From an uncultured Clostridia bacterium (GTDB taxonomy: Bacteria > Bacillota > Clostridia > UMGS1883), in NCBI GenBank assembly GCA_947629005.1, contig CANRCD010000010.1, forward strand, positions 1-64,000: DNA of 64,000 nucleotides. The letters run 5' to 3'. Positions within the stretch are counted from its first letter, which is position 1, and each line of letters opens with the position of its first letter. The translations under genes and the position numbers were made by a program. Under the pieces are notes generated by a model. That model was not told the origin of the DNA. It did not search any database and saw only the letters and a list, made by a program, of their open reading frames with translations. Below are positions 52,914 to 61,599 of this stretch, piece after piece.

Positions 52914-54143
52914 TTATGTCCACCACGCCGTTGGCGGGCTTGTGTTAAACCCTTCCGTTGTTGGCCGTTGTTTAGCTTCGAGAATAGGGGTGCCGTTTGT
53001 GTCCGTTCCCCAGTAAATTATACTTGCTGGCGTGGGCATTGCGCTGGTGTAATGCACTCGGCCGTCGCCGTCGCGGTAGCTGAACGCTATTGCCGAAGCG
53101 GTGCGTTCGCATGTAACTCGCAGCTCGCCACCGAGCGCAAAGGAATTTGAGGAAAAGCGCACGTCGACCGTGTGATTTCTGTCGTTTGGCTGATTTGATA
53201 AATCTAACAACGTGACAGGCGCCCAAAATTCATAGGAGGATAGGTCGAGTGTGGCCCACGTCGACGCTGATTTGTCAAAGGCCGAGGTCTGTGGCGTTAT
53301 GTATGGCATATATAGGAGCGCATTTGCGGCCGCGGCGATTGCGGCCCGCTGCGCGGTTGACACGGGTTTGTTGGCGTCGCTGGTGTTGTCTACATTGCCG
53401 AGTCCAATCTGTGTCTTAGTGACATTATGGGGGTTGTTGGTTGCACTGATATGATGTATCAGTCGCGCGATCGCGTTCCTGATCTTGCCGAGCATAACGC
53501 TGAGAGTTTCGCCGCTGGTTATATTGTTCAAGGGGATTGTCGCAGGATTGCTTTGTTGCGAGCTTGTCAACGCCGCAAAAGTGGGCGTTTGATTGTTGGT
53601 GCTCACGTTCGGCACGTTGCCGAGTCCAATCTGTGTCTTAGTGACATTATGGGGGTTTGTCTCGTTGGCAACGTGGGCGTTGAAGTCCTCCAGCCGGGCA
53701 TAACCTGAATACTCGCCTATCGTGGCGGTTACATGTTCGGCGTCGCCTACGACGATTTCCAGTTTGAAGGTGATCCGTTCGTATGAGCTTGTGCTATACG
53801 CAGGCAAATAAGCCGCATTTTCCCCAGCATTTGCGTAAGCGTATAATATCTCGCCGCCGCCGGGATCATCGGCATATACGCCAAACTCCGTGGCGATTAT
53901 CCCGTGGTCGAGTGCTGCGTTGTCAAAACTTCCTTCCATCTCCACAAGGCCTTCTCCCGGAGTTATCGAATTTATTTTAATATCGACTTCGGGATTTACC
54001 AACGACACGAGAGCTTTATATCTATTGCCCGGATCGGCGCCGGAACCGAGGGCGAGTTTAGTAAAATTGATTGTCCCACCGGCGAGGCCCTTTACAATAA
54101 GGGCGTTGCCGGCGGCCGTCAATTTTAATTTCGGAAAATACAT
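52914..54143 (-). CDS. Tail fibre protein (P2 gpH-like N-terminus)
   Basis: The 409-residue protein starts with a tail-fibre N-terminal domain (DUF3751-like, about residues 1-155) that attaches fibres to the baseplate. Two copies of His-Asn-Val-Thr-Lys-Thr-Gln-Ile-Gly-Leu-Gly-Asn-Val follow at about residues 163 and 237, a repeat typical of trimeric phage fibres. The C-terminal part (about 290-409) is beta-rich and probably forms the tip. AGGAGGAACAG precedes the start. The gene follows gpI and precedes the giant tail protein, the expected fibre position. Confidence 0.85.
   Translation of the reverse strand: MYFPKLKLTAAGNALIVKGLAGGTINFTKLALGSGADPGNRYKALVSLVNPEVDIKINSITPGEGLVEMEGSFDNAALDHGIIATEFGVYADDPGGGEILYAYANAGENAAYLPAYSTSSYERITFKLEIVVGDAEHVTATIGEYSGYARLEDFNAHVANETNPHNVTKTQIGLGNVPNVSTNNQTPTFAALTSSQQSNPATIPLNNITSGETLSVMLGKIRNAIARLIHHISATNNPHNVTKTQIGLGNVDNTSDANKPVSTAQRAAIAAAANALLYMPYITPQTSAFDKSASTWATLDLSSYEFWAPVTLLDLSNQPNDRNHTVDVRFSSNSFALGGELRVTCERTASAIAFSYRDGDGRVHYTSAMPTPASIIYWGTDTNGTPILEAKQRPTTEGFNTSPPTAWWT
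53395..53657. repeat. 41-bp perfect direct repeat within the tail fibre gene
   Basis: The 41 bases at 53395-53435 and 53617-53657 are identical and encode the repeated Thr-Lys-Thr-Gln-Ile-Gly-Leu-Gly-Asn-Val motif. Identity at the DNA level, including third positions, suggests recent duplication or recombination, and recombination between copies would delete 222 bp in frame. Confidence 0.9.
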
Positions 54144-54158
54144 TTTTTCTGTTCCTCC

Positions 54159-54803
54159 TTAATATTCTGTTAGGACGTTGCCGAGTTCGTCGCACAAGGT
54201 TTCTCCCAATTCGTTCACGAGCCAGTCAAATTCAAATTCTTCTTTGTCCATAGTGTTGGCGTACTCGTACTCATGGACGGTCGCAAATCCTACAAACAGA
54301 TCGGTTTCTTCGGTCGTGTACATTTCGATCCCATCGAGGTGAGCGCTGGCACGTTTAACATATTCAATGGCCTTGTGAACTTTTGCAAAATCGAAGGCGT
54401 TTAAAGCGTTGAGGTTGACGCGAAAATGCCCCGGTTCGCCGCCGTATTCGTACCACTCTAATATCTCGGGTACTACGCCATAGCCGGCTTTTACTGCTTC
54501 AACTACGGCCCATTTTGTACCTGATTTCTCTTTGAGGAGGACGGCGGCCTTGATTGTTGCCCGTTTATTTTCCAATTCCATGCCCGTGTCGTACCATTCG
54601 ACGCTCATCTCCCACGCCATTTCGTCCAATTCCGGGCCGGTCATGTTGTCGATTTGATCCCATTCGCGTAGCCGGGGTATATCAGCAGCGAGTGCTCGAA
54701 AAATATCGTTCAAGGCCTTTGCAAAGGCTCTATTTGCCTCATTGTCGCGCATAAAGACAGGAAGCAGCCGCAATATATCAACGTCCGACAGCTTCATTCC
54801 CAC
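54159..54803 (-). CDS. Tail protein I (P2 gpI-like)
   Basis: The 214-residue protein carries the gpI pattern near the N-terminus: Ser-Asp-Val-Asp-Ile-Leu-Arg-Leu-Leu-Pro, then Leu-Arg-Glu-Trp-Asp, Glu-Leu-Asp-Glu-Met-Ala-Trp and the Val-Glu-Trp-Tyr-Asp segment. In P2, gpI helps assemble the baseplate with gpJ. The GTG at 54803 was chosen because AGGGAGG stands 8 bases upstream. It follows gpJ by 3 bases. Confidence 0.88.
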   Translation of the reverse strand: MGMKLSDVDILRLLPVFMRDNEANRAFAKALNDIFRALAADIPRLREWDQIDNMTGPELDEMAWEMSVEWYDTGMELENKRATIKAAVLLKEKSGTKWAVVEAVKAGYGVVPEILEWYEYGGEPGHFRVNLNALNAFDFAKVHKAIEYVKRASAHLDGIEMYTTEETDLFVGFATVHEYEYANTMDKEEFEFDWLVNELGETLCDELGNVLTEY

Positions 54804-54806
54804 GCT

Positions 54807-55934
54807 TTACCCCTCCCTTATTTCGTGTTTTACCGTCAACTTGCCGGAAAACTTCGCTACGTCGGCCTTGCCGAGCGCGGTATACGTTGGCGCAGTCAAA
54901 GTCACGCGGCTGGCTCCCGGCAGGCCATCGACAACGCCCTCCGGCGAAAGGATCAGCTTTCGCAAATAGTCAGGGTTTATATCGCGATCCAGCGCCGTAT
55001 CTTGCCATGCTATGTATTGATCTATCGCGCCGCCCGATCCCTCAATCGCCTTTATGCAGTCGGCCTCGTCGGCGAGGGTGGTGTAATATGTTAGGTCTAT
55101 ATCATACTCGGTCACATTCGGCGCTTTGGCCGTTACATGATCGGTTAGGGGGCGCACGTCGTCGGCGTTTACACTTGTAAGAACCTTTTGCAGAACGCCC
55201 TCGTCGGGAATACCGCCGCCATGCAACAGTACCGTAATTACTACCTCACAGGCTGAGGGCGAGTCCACGGCCACGTCTGCGATTGTGCTATCGGCAGCAA
55301 GGGCCCAATATTTGTATGACGCGATTGATCCGGCCGTCGTGGTCTTATTCGGGGCATTGCGTATTCTTTCCCGGTAGGGTTCGTCCTCCTCACGGTCGCT
55401 GCCGCCATAGGTCACGTCGATGTTACTCACGCCGTCTATGTATGGCACGAGGTCCACAAGCGTGTTGACGCCGCCGGCAGGGATCCCGTTATATGTGCCG
55501 CCGCCGCTGTCTGCCGTGGCTGGCACGTCAATATATGCCCCTCCAACCGTCAATACAGCCGTCCGGTCAGTTGCAAAGTAACGGACAAAATCGCCGGTCG
55601 CTCTCGTTCCGGCCGGGATCGTTACGTTGACGCCGACAGCCTCGTTGAGTGTGAAGCGTAGGGTTGTTTTTGCGGCCGATGGTTGCATACGGGGAACGCC
55701 TCGACTTTCGCCGATTGCGTCCAGTACCTCGGCGCGAGCATACCGCAATAATTTTTGACGGCAGGCGTCATTAACGGTATTATAAACCGTGACAACAACA
55801 TTGCTTAGGGCCTCGCCATATATGCGCCGCTCGTCGCCGGGGTATAGAGGCTCGGCAACATCATTTTCTAACGATTTTAATATTGCCGCAAGAATTTCCC
55901 CGGCGTTGGTTTCGATAAAATTTAATTCGCTCAT
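54807..55934 (-). CDS. Baseplate wedge protein J
   Basis: The 375-residue protein belongs to the baseplate J-like family: an N-terminal helical part, then Val-Thr-Ile-Pro-Ala-Gly-Thr-Arg-Ala near residue 103, the Gly-Gly-Thr-Tyr-Asn-Gly-Ile-Pro-Ala-Gly turn, and Glu-Pro-Tyr-Arg-Glu-Arg-Ile-Arg in the middle. It connects the wedge to the sheath initiation ring in contractile tails. Its ATG overlaps the gpW/gp25 stop by 4 bases. Confidence 0.92.
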   Translation of the reverse strand: MSELNFIETNAGEILAAILKSLENDVAEPLYPGDERRIYGEALSNVVVTVYNTVNDACRQKLLRYARAEVLDAIGESRGVPRMQPSAAKTTLRFTLNEAVGVNVTIPAGTRATGDFVRYFATDRTAVLTVGGAYIDVPATADSGGGTYNGIPAGGVNTLVDLVPYIDGVSNIDVTYGGSDREEDEPYRERIRNAPNKTTTAGSIASYKYWALAADSTIADVAVDSPSACEVVITVLLHGGGIPDEGVLQKVLTSVNADDVRPLTDHVTAKAPNVTEYDIDLTYYTTLADEADCIKAIEGSGGAIDQYIAWQDTALDRDINPDYLRKLILSPEGVVDGLPGASRVTLTAPTYTALGKADVAKFSGKLTVKHEIREG

Positions 55935-56212
55935 TTTTCGCCCTCTTTTCGGGTTATATTTGCCATAGTGTAAAAATCACCGTTTGCGGCGTTGGAGGCC
56001 ATAACCTCCACATTGTCAACGGTCACACGGGGCTCGTATGTTTCCAAAAGCCACTCGGCGTCAGCCTGTGCCTCGTCGGTGACGTTTGGTTGGTCGATAA
56101 GGCGTCCGTCCCGGCCGCGTACTCTGTCATAAGGCACCTCGCCGCGCACAATCCGTAAAAGGTTAGAAGCGCACACGTCCGGGGAACTGTTGCCTGTCGA
56201 TCTCATTGTCAA
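55931..56212 (-). CDS. gpW/gp25-family baseplate wedge protein
   Basis: This 93-residue protein resembles T4 gp25 and P2 gpW, which nucleate sheath assembly. It is shorter than typical members, and the central Asp-Arg-Val-Arg-Gly-Arg-Asp-Gly and the end pattern Leu-Glu-Thr-Tyr-Glu-Pro-Arg-Val fit the family (the latter matches the conserved Glu-Pro-Arg). Position directly before gpJ is as in P2. Stop and next start overlap by 4 bases. Confidence 0.78.
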   Translation of the reverse strand: MTMRSTGNSSPDVCASNLLRIVRGEVPYDRVRGRDGRLIDQPNVTDEAQADAEWLLETYEPRVTVDNVEVMASNAANGDFYTMANITRKEGEK

Positions 56213-56220
56213 AACCTCCT

Positions 56221-56901
56221 TTACACGAGTGTTACCTCGTTGAGATATACCCAGCTACTGATCCCGCTGTCGGCGCCTAAAAGCACGCGGTTCCCGTCTA
56301 TCTTGCTCACTTTATGGCTTTGATTTTTTACCCATTCAGGTATTGTCTGGCCCGTAGCATACTTTGTGCCGGTTGGTTTTACATAGCTGCCGACTTTGAT
56401 CGACTCCTCGCTCGCCTTGCCGACGGCTGCGTTGGTTATTTTCTTTTGAGCCTTATCGTCGGCACTCGGTCCAATGTCGAGGGCGCTTGTGTCTACCTTG
56501 ACGCTGGAGGTGCTGGCGTCGTATTCTTTAAACTCAAAGGCTAATGTTGCCAACCGCAAGCGGCCAAAGTCGTCAATCTTTGTATTACTCACACTTACTT
56601 TGCGAAGTTGGAGCTTGGGGCCCAACCTTGTGCCAGCAAGGTAAAAATAATTTACCTGTGTGACGAGAGCCTCCCAGCTCTCGATTTCGGCCCTAACGTC
56701 AATGCCTGCGCCGGAGTGCAACACAGTGTCAAAGGTTAAGGGGAAAAGCTCTTTGCCTCGTTGGTTTGTGGTTTGGTTTTCCTCGGTGCTACTGTTATTG
56801 TCGGCCACCTGAGTGTACGAAAACGCTAAATTTGTCAGTGCGACAATCCTTTCGGCACTGACGGCCCAAGTTTTCGGGCCCCATTTTGCCATTACTGCCA
56901 T
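56221..56901 (-). CDS. Tail-tip or gpU-like protein with SH3-like C-terminus
   Basis: The 226-residue protein has an N-terminal half (Lys-Trp-Gly-Pro-Lys-Thr-Trp start, then beta-rich sequence with Phe-Pro-Leu-Thr-Phe) that resembles gpU or tube-capping proteins of contractile tails. A flexible linker rich in Lys, Ala and Asp follows, then a C-terminal SH3-like domain (about 165-226). The position between gpV and gpW differs from P2, where gpU lies next to gpX and gpD. GGAGGGCGTCGC precedes the start. Family assignment is tentative. Confidence 0.55.
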   Translation of the reverse strand: MAVMAKWGPKTWAVSAERIVALTNLAFSYTQVADNNSSTEENQTTNQRGKELFPLTFDTVLHSGAGIDVRAEIESWEALVTQVNYFYLAGTRLGPKLQLRKVSVSNTKIDDFGRLRLATLAFEFKEYDASTSSVKVDTSALDIGPSADDKAQKKITNAAVGKASEESIKVGSYVKPTGTKYATGQTIPEWVKNQSHKVSKIDGNRVLLGADSGISSWVYLNEVTLV

Positions 56902-56913
56902 GCGACGCCCTCC

Positions 56914-57261
56914 TTATTTCGGTTGACTTGTCGTGCCGCTGCCGGTATCAACGCCACCGTGGACGTGGTTCTTTAGGCTGATATTGCCGGCGGTCACGTC
57001 GTCGATTGCGGAGAGGATTGTTACAGCCAAAGCGTCAAGCGTTGCGCCCCATTCTCCGTCTGCACGGCCGAGAATTAGGCCGGTGGCGTCGTCAAACTCC
57101 ACATACACCACGGGGGTGCCCTTGCTCAAATTTCCGGCCTTGCCGCGAAGGTGCCACGGTATGACAAGTTTTGAGGTTGACTTTTCGCCAGCGTCGGCCG
57201 GCACAACGCGGGCCATATTTCCGTCAATGGTGCTTATTGCGCCTTTATTGATCTGCGCCAT
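56914..57261 (-). CDS. Baseplate spike protein (gpV-like)
   Basis: The 115-residue protein has an OB-like fold (Val-Val-Tyr-Val-Glu-Phe-Asp-Asp near the middle) and ends with Leu-Lys-Asn-His-Val-His-Gly-Gly-Val-Asp-Thr-Gly. The His-x-His pair near the end matches the iron-binding apex of P2 gpV-type spikes, which pierce the cell envelope. Its ATG shares one base with the gpD stop (TGATG), so translation is coupled. It is much shorter than P2 gpV (211 residues) but typical for Firmicutes phages. Confidence 0.82.
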   Translation of the reverse strand: MAQINKGAISTIDGNMARVVPADAGEKSTSKLVIPWHLRGKAGNLSKGTPVVYVEFDDATGLILGRADGEWGATLDALAVTILSAIDDVTAGNISLKNHVHGGVDTGSGTTSQPK

Positions 57262-58178
57262 CAATACCCCTCCAAAATATCCCTAAAGTAAAGGGTTGTT
57301 TTGTTGCCCACATAGTCATGTCGGGCTTTGTAAACAAATACACGGCCGTCCCACGCGCACGCTTTAGGGGTTGTTAGATTTAGTATGCTCGCGGCGGCGT
57401 ATTCCCGAAGCAACGACTTGGAGAATTGACCTTTTCTCCCGTATTTGTTGGCATTGCGCAACAGCCCCTTTGCAAACCGGGCCGCTTCACCGTTGCTCGT
57501 GGATCGGATATTGTCCGGCCGAAGCACCGCGCCGGAGATACTGTTAGGGGCTGCGAATTTGCCAAAGGTGGCGCCGCTGGATATTTCGCACGAGCCGTAA
57601 CAGTCCCCTCGGTTGTCGCGGTATACAAAATTACCGTTTTCCCCAACTTGCAACTCGCCCGTTGCCGGTTGGCTTTCGAGATATTGTTCGCCGTAAACTA
57701 TCAACCTTCCGTCGTAAATCAACATTTGGCAGCCTTCCAACGTGCAGAGGCGAGAGAAAAATTTAAAATCGGTTTCATTTTCCTGTTTAAGGTATTGGTA
57801 TATTTGATCCGTGCAGCCGTAGCTCTCGAAGGTCAAACCGTGATTTCCTGCAAATTCGTTAGCAAGCTGCAAAAAGTGAACGCCCTCCCAACTTTTTGAT
57901 CGTTTGGAGGTGCCGGAGGGCGGCATTGACATAGCCCGTACCGTAAAAATACCGTTTTGCGGCCGCGTGGTGTGTATGAACATTTTCCCGGTGTCGGCCG
58001 TTCCGTCTGTGAAGCGAATTTCGTCGCCACTGGCCGGTCCCCATTTGCTCCACAGACCGCCGCTGTCAAGGAAGCGGACAACAAGCGTGTCCGCTTCCTT
58101 TTCGGCGTGCATTTCGTGGACGCAATAATTAACGCCCACGTCGTTGTAAATATCCGTCCCCTTATAGTACAAATTCAC
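57261..58178 (-). CDS. Baseplate hub protein D (late control D family)
   Basis: The start GTG at 58178 was chosen because AGGGAGG lies upstream at good spacing and GTGA overlaps the gpX stop; an ATG 27 bases earlier lacks a site. The 305-residue protein has the gpD pattern: an N-terminal beta domain, Gly-Lys-Met-Phe-Ile-His-Thr-Thr-Arg-Pro, and Gln-Glu-Asn-Glu-Thr-Asp-Phe-Lys-Phe-Phe-Ser-Arg-Leu in the middle, which is typical of T4 gp27/P2 gpD hubs. It joins the tube to the spike. Confidence 0.88.
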   Translation of the reverse strand: MNLYYKGTDIYNDVGVNYCVHEMHAEKEADTLVVRFLDSGGLWSKWGPASGDEIRFTDGTADTGKMFIHTTRPQNGIFTVRAMSMPPSGTSKRSKSWEGVHFLQLANEFAGNHGLTFESYGCTDQIYQYLKQENETDFKFFSRLCTLEGCQMLIYDGRLIVYGEQYLESQPATGELQVGENGNFVYRDNRGDCYGSCEISSGATFGKFAAPNSISGAVLRPDNIRSTSNGEAARFAKGLLRNANKYGRKGQFSKSLLREYAAASILNLTTPKACAWDGRVFVYKARHDYVGNKTTLYFRDILEGY

Positions 58179-58411
58179 GACGTGCCACCTCCCTGTCGGC
58201 GCCATGGCGGGAGCGTTTCGCGGGTTTCGGCATTTTCGACGATAGGCAGCCGGAGGGAGGCGCCGGCCTCGAAAATTAACACGTCTGCATAATTGGGGTT
58301 AAAGTCTATAATGTAGTGAGCGAGGGTTTCCTCGCCGTACATTTCGAGGGCCAAGGCGTCGAACGTGTCGCCTTCGCGAGTGATATATTTTTTGTAGCCC
58401 TTAACGCGCAT
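58175..58411 (-). CDS. Tail protein X (LysM-like)
   Basis: The 78-residue protein is a single LysM-like domain: Ile-Thr-Arg-Glu-Gly-Asp-Thr-Phe-Asp-Ala-Leu-Ala-Leu near the N-terminus and Ala-Gly-Ala-Ser-Leu-Arg-Leu-Pro at the end, as in P2 gpX. It links the tube end to the hub. The start overlaps the tape-measure stop by 11 bases, and the stop overlaps the gpD start by 4. Confidence 0.88.
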   Translation of the reverse strand: MRVKGYKKYITREGDTFDALALEMYGEETLAHYIIDFNPNYADVLIFEAGASLRLPIVENAETRETLPPWRRQGGGTS

Positions 58412-61400
58412 ACTCCGACGCCTCCCTCATCTCCAAAAATTCGTCGAGCCAGTCGATAAATTCTGCCTCGTGGTTTCTGATCTGCTCCATAAACTCGTCG
58501 TCGGGTTTGTTGCCGGTGCTATTGATAACAGGCGCCCACGTCAAGCCTGACATGTCGTAGTATATAATCATGCTGTTGCTCTCGCTTATGCCGCCCAGAG
58601 AGAAGTCGTCAAGGGTGAGTAGCTCGCCGGCCTTGCGGGTTAGGGCCCTGTCGTCAAATTTTCCGGGATCGCCCGGCTGTTTAGAAGGTTCGGGAAAGTC
58701 AATGTCGGGCAATTCCACGACTACGTTCACGGCGTTGTCAATATTGCCGTTATTTATCCCTGCCGCCCTGTTTATGGCCGTTTGAAGTATGTCGGCCAGT
58801 TTATCCCACAGGAGATCAAGGGGAAGCACTGCCTCGGCGCCAGCCTCGCCGACGCCTTGCAAGCCGTTGGGCGTGTTGAATATTGTCGGTTCGTCGAATA
58901 TGCCGCCGACGGCGTTCCAGCTTACGCTGAATTTCGGAACACTCACCTTGCCTCCATCACCATAGGGTACGGAGTTGGTCGTCACGCTTATAACCGGCAG
59001 CCGAGGCTTTGGTATTGTTATCACCATGTTGGAAAATGCCGATTTAATGGTGCTAACAGCTTTTTGCGCCCATGACGTGAGCGTGCTGCTTATGCTGTTT
59101 AAGGCGTTAGTTGCGTTGGTTTCCGCTTTCGTCCAGCCGCTGTCAAGGGCGGCGTTCATGTTGTCTGAAAGTGATTTAGTCGCCGAGGTAACGGCTGCAC
59201 TACCGCTGGTGATCCCGGAAGCGATTGCTTGCGCTCCAGAGGCGCCGGCGGTCTGCATGTTGGCCGTTAAGCCGGTGGTGTCAACTGTTAGCGCGGTCGT
59301 GTCAATCGTACTTGTTGCCACCGCCGTGTTGAGCCCGGAGATCAGGGCTGTGCCCCCCGCGGTGCCCGCCGTCTGCATGTTGGCTGTGAGCGTTGCCTCG
59401 TCGAGCCCTATAGTGGACGTGTCCACTGTTGCGCCGTTCAAAGATGTTGTTAGACCTGTTGTGAATGACTGGCCGCTCATTGTTCCGGCTGCCGTTGCAG
59501 ACGCGGTATCGATTGATGAAAACGCGCTTGACGACACGCTGGTGGCGGCGTTTTGCGCTGCGCTGGCTCCTGAGCTTATGCCGTCAGCATAGGCCGTCGT
59601 TGTTTTTGTCGCTGCTGACGCCGCTTCGCTCGATCCGTCGCTGTCGCCAAACCACCCAAACACTGTGTCAACTATGCCGCCAATAAAATCAATGGCGCCT
59701 TTGAATACGCCCACAATAGCGTCCCATATACCCGTAAAAACGCTCTTGACGCCTTCCCACGCTTGTTCCCAGTTGCCCGTAAACACGCCAACAAGGAAGT
59801 CGATCAAGCCTCCGAGACATTGCGTTAATCCGTCAATAATCGGGGTTATTGCATTTATCGCCGCTCCGAAAACGCCCGTTAAAATCGTTGCCACAGCTTG
59901 CAATACCGGCATGAGCGGTTGTAATACGGCGGTTATTAACGTCGTTAATATGTTTATCAACGGCGTTATCGCTGCCATTATAAGGCTAAGGATTGAGCCA
60001 ATTAACGAGGTAAACAGGCTTAGGATCGGTTGCAAAAGCCCGATTAGTAAGTTAAGGATTGGCGTCAAAAGGTTCAATATTTGCACGAGTGCCGGGAGTA
60101 CGGCCTGCACGATCTGAATTATGGGCGGGAGCAGCATTTGAATAAGCTGTACCACTATCGGCAGGATTGAGGAAATAATAACTTGGAGCACCGGTGTGAT
60201 AAGTTGAAGTAACTGGATCAGAGCCGGCACTATTGACATGACGATCTCAATAATCGGGGGTATTAGTTCACCCAAGAGAGTCCCTGCCATTTCTGTGATA
60301 ACAGGCACGAGCTCTTGAAGTAACGGGGTGATTGCCGGAACGAGTTGCTCGATCAACGGCTGAATTTGTGCCGTCATATCCTGAATAATTGGGATTAGGC
60401 TTTCCATAAGGTCGCCCACGACAGGCATTAACGCATTGATTGAGTCAAACATGGTCGAGGCCAAAGGTTCGAGGGCGACCTGCGCTTTTTGCTTGAATAC
60501 TTGCAGGCGTTCGGCAAAGTCGTATGTGTCCTCGGCCGCACCGCCGATTGTTTCGCTGCTTCTCTCCAATTCGGCGGTGAGGGCGGCGACGTCAACGGTT
60601 CCTGCCCTTATTGCTGCCGCCATAGTTGACGCGGCGCGGGTGCCGAATATTTCCGTAGCAATAGACATCGCCTCGGTCATATCGGCTGCGTTTTTAATTT
60701 TGTCGGTATAAACGGTGAGTCCTTCGGAAGCGCTGAGGCCTTCCTTGGCAAATGAACTGACTGATTTTTTCATGGCGCCGAGCACCTCGGAGGTGTTGAC
60801 GCCGGCCTTGTCGAGTTGTCCGATCAAGGCCACTGATTGCTCGAAATTATATCCGAGTTCTTGAAGTTGCGGCCCGAATTGCTGAGTTTTGCTCATCAGA
60901 TCGGAAAAGCCAACGCCGGTGCTTTGGGAGGCTCTAAAAACGTAGTCCATGGCGTCGCCCATGTTTTCGGCGTCGATTTTCCAGATTTGAAGCGCTTGGC
61001 TTGACTCCTCGATCACGCTGTCGAGGTTCTCGTCGAGCATGTCGGCAACTTGGATCGCCTTTTTTGAAACATTTTGAAGCGCCGGGCCGGTGAGTCCAAG
61101 TCTGGTGTTATAGTCTGCAATCGCCTTGCTTGCGTCGCCCATAGTAGTTGGGACACTGGAATATACGGCGTCAAAGTCTGCCATGAGCCCGTTTAAGGCT
61201 TCGCCGGTGGCTCCTGTGCCAATTCGTATAGCGTCACTCGCAGCGTCAAACTGGCTACCGAGGTCTGTCAAATATTTCCCGGCCTCGATTACCGCCTTGC
61301 CTGTTGCTATTGCAATGCCGCCGGCGGCTGCGGCAACGCCCAACGCCTTAACATTGATCCCGCCTAATTTGCCGGTTACGTCCTCAATGGATTTTTGCAA

Positions 61401-61457
61401 CGTCGGGCTTATTGCGCCGCTGATTTCAAGGACTGTTTGCAGGGTTTTTCCGGCCAT
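58401..61457 (-). CDS. Tail tape measure protein (TP901 type)
   Basis: The 1018-residue protein sets the tail length. Its first part (about 60-330) is a TP901-like core with Tyr-Val-Phe-Arg-Ala-Ser-Gln-Ser-Thr-Gly. Residues about 346-532 form a long hydrophobic array of short Pro/Ile/Leu/Gln-rich repeats such as Leu-Leu-Pro-Pro-Ile-Ile-Gln-Ile-Val. A Trp-rich helix and a Thr/Ser/Ala-rich stretch follow, and the end is charged. CGGAGGTGAGAGC precedes the ATG and also contains the stop of the frameshift extension of the upstream gene. Confidence 0.94.
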   Translation of the reverse strand: MAGKTLQTVLEISGAISPTLQKSIEDVTGKLGGINVKALGVAAAAGGIAIATGKAVIEAGKYLTDLGSQFDAASDAIRIGTGATGEALNGLMADFDAVYSSVPTTMGDASKAIADYNTRLGLTGPALQNVSKKAIQVADMLDENLDSVIEESSQALQIWKIDAENMGDAMDYVFRASQSTGVGFSDLMSKTQQFGPQLQELGYNFEQSVALIGQLDKAGVNTSEVLGAMKKSVSSFAKEGLSASEGLTVYTDKIKNAADMTEAMSIATEIFGTRAASTMAAAIRAGTVDVAALTAELERSSETIGGAAEDTYDFAERLQVFKQKAQVALEPLASTMFDSINALMPVVGDLMESLIPIIQDMTAQIQPLIEQLVPAITPLLQELVPVITEMAGTLLGELIPPIIEIVMSIVPALIQLLQLITPVLQVIISSILPIVVQLIQMLLPPIIQIVQAVLPALVQILNLLTPILNLLIGLLQPILSLFTSLIGSILSLIMAAITPLINILTTLITAVLQPLMPVLQAVATILTGVFGAAINAITPIIDGLTQCLGGLIDFLVGVFTGNWEQAWEGVKSVFTGIWDAIVGVFKGAIDFIGGIVDTVFGWFGDSDGSSEAASAATKTTTAYADGISSGASAAQNAATSVSSSAFSSIDTASATAAGTMSGQSFTTGLTTSLNGATVDTSTIGLDEATLTANMQTAGTAGGTALISGLNTAVATSTIDTTALTVDTTGLTANMQTAGASGAQAIASGITSGSAAVTSATKSLSDNMNAALDSGWTKAETNATNALNSISSTLTSWAQKAVSTIKSAFSNMVITIPKPRLPVISVTTNSVPYGDGGKVSVPKFSVSWNAVGGIFDEPTIFNTPNGLQGVGEAGAEAVLPLDLLWDKLADILQTAINRAAGINNGNIDNAVNVVVELPDIDFPEPSKQPGDPGKFDDRALTRKAGELLTLDDFSLGGISESNSMIIYYDMSGLTWAPVINSTGNKPDDEFMEQIRNHEAEFIDWLDEFLEMREASEYAR

Positions 61458-61461
61458 GCTC

Positions 61462-61599
61462 TCACCTCCGTTTGTACCTGTGTGGGTTTTTAAACGTCGT
61501 GGACTTGCGGTGCTGCTTCTCTATTCGTTCGCGCTCTTTTGCTAAGTCCTCGGCGGCCTCGGCGTACTCCAAGATGAAGTCCGTTACTCGTTTTTCTTG
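61462..61599 (-). CDS. -1 frameshift extension of the tail assembly chaperone
   Basis: The chaperone's zero frame ends AAG AAA AAC GAG TAA. A shift of -1 at the A-run (61598-61589 on the minus strand) opens a frame of 42 codons: Arg-Val-Thr-Asp-Phe-Ile-Leu-Glu-Tyr-Ala ... Lys-Asn-Pro-His-Arg-Tyr-Lys-Arg-Arg. It stops at 61462, inside the ribosome binding site of the tape measure gene. P2 gpE+E' and lambda G-T are made by the same kind of frameshift, and the position directly before the tape measure is the expected one. The fused product would be about 176 residues. The extension is highly charged and helical, as in that family. Confidence 0.8.
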   Translation of the reverse strand, partial: QEKRVTDFILEYAEAAEDLAKERERIEKQHRKSTTFKNPHRYKRR

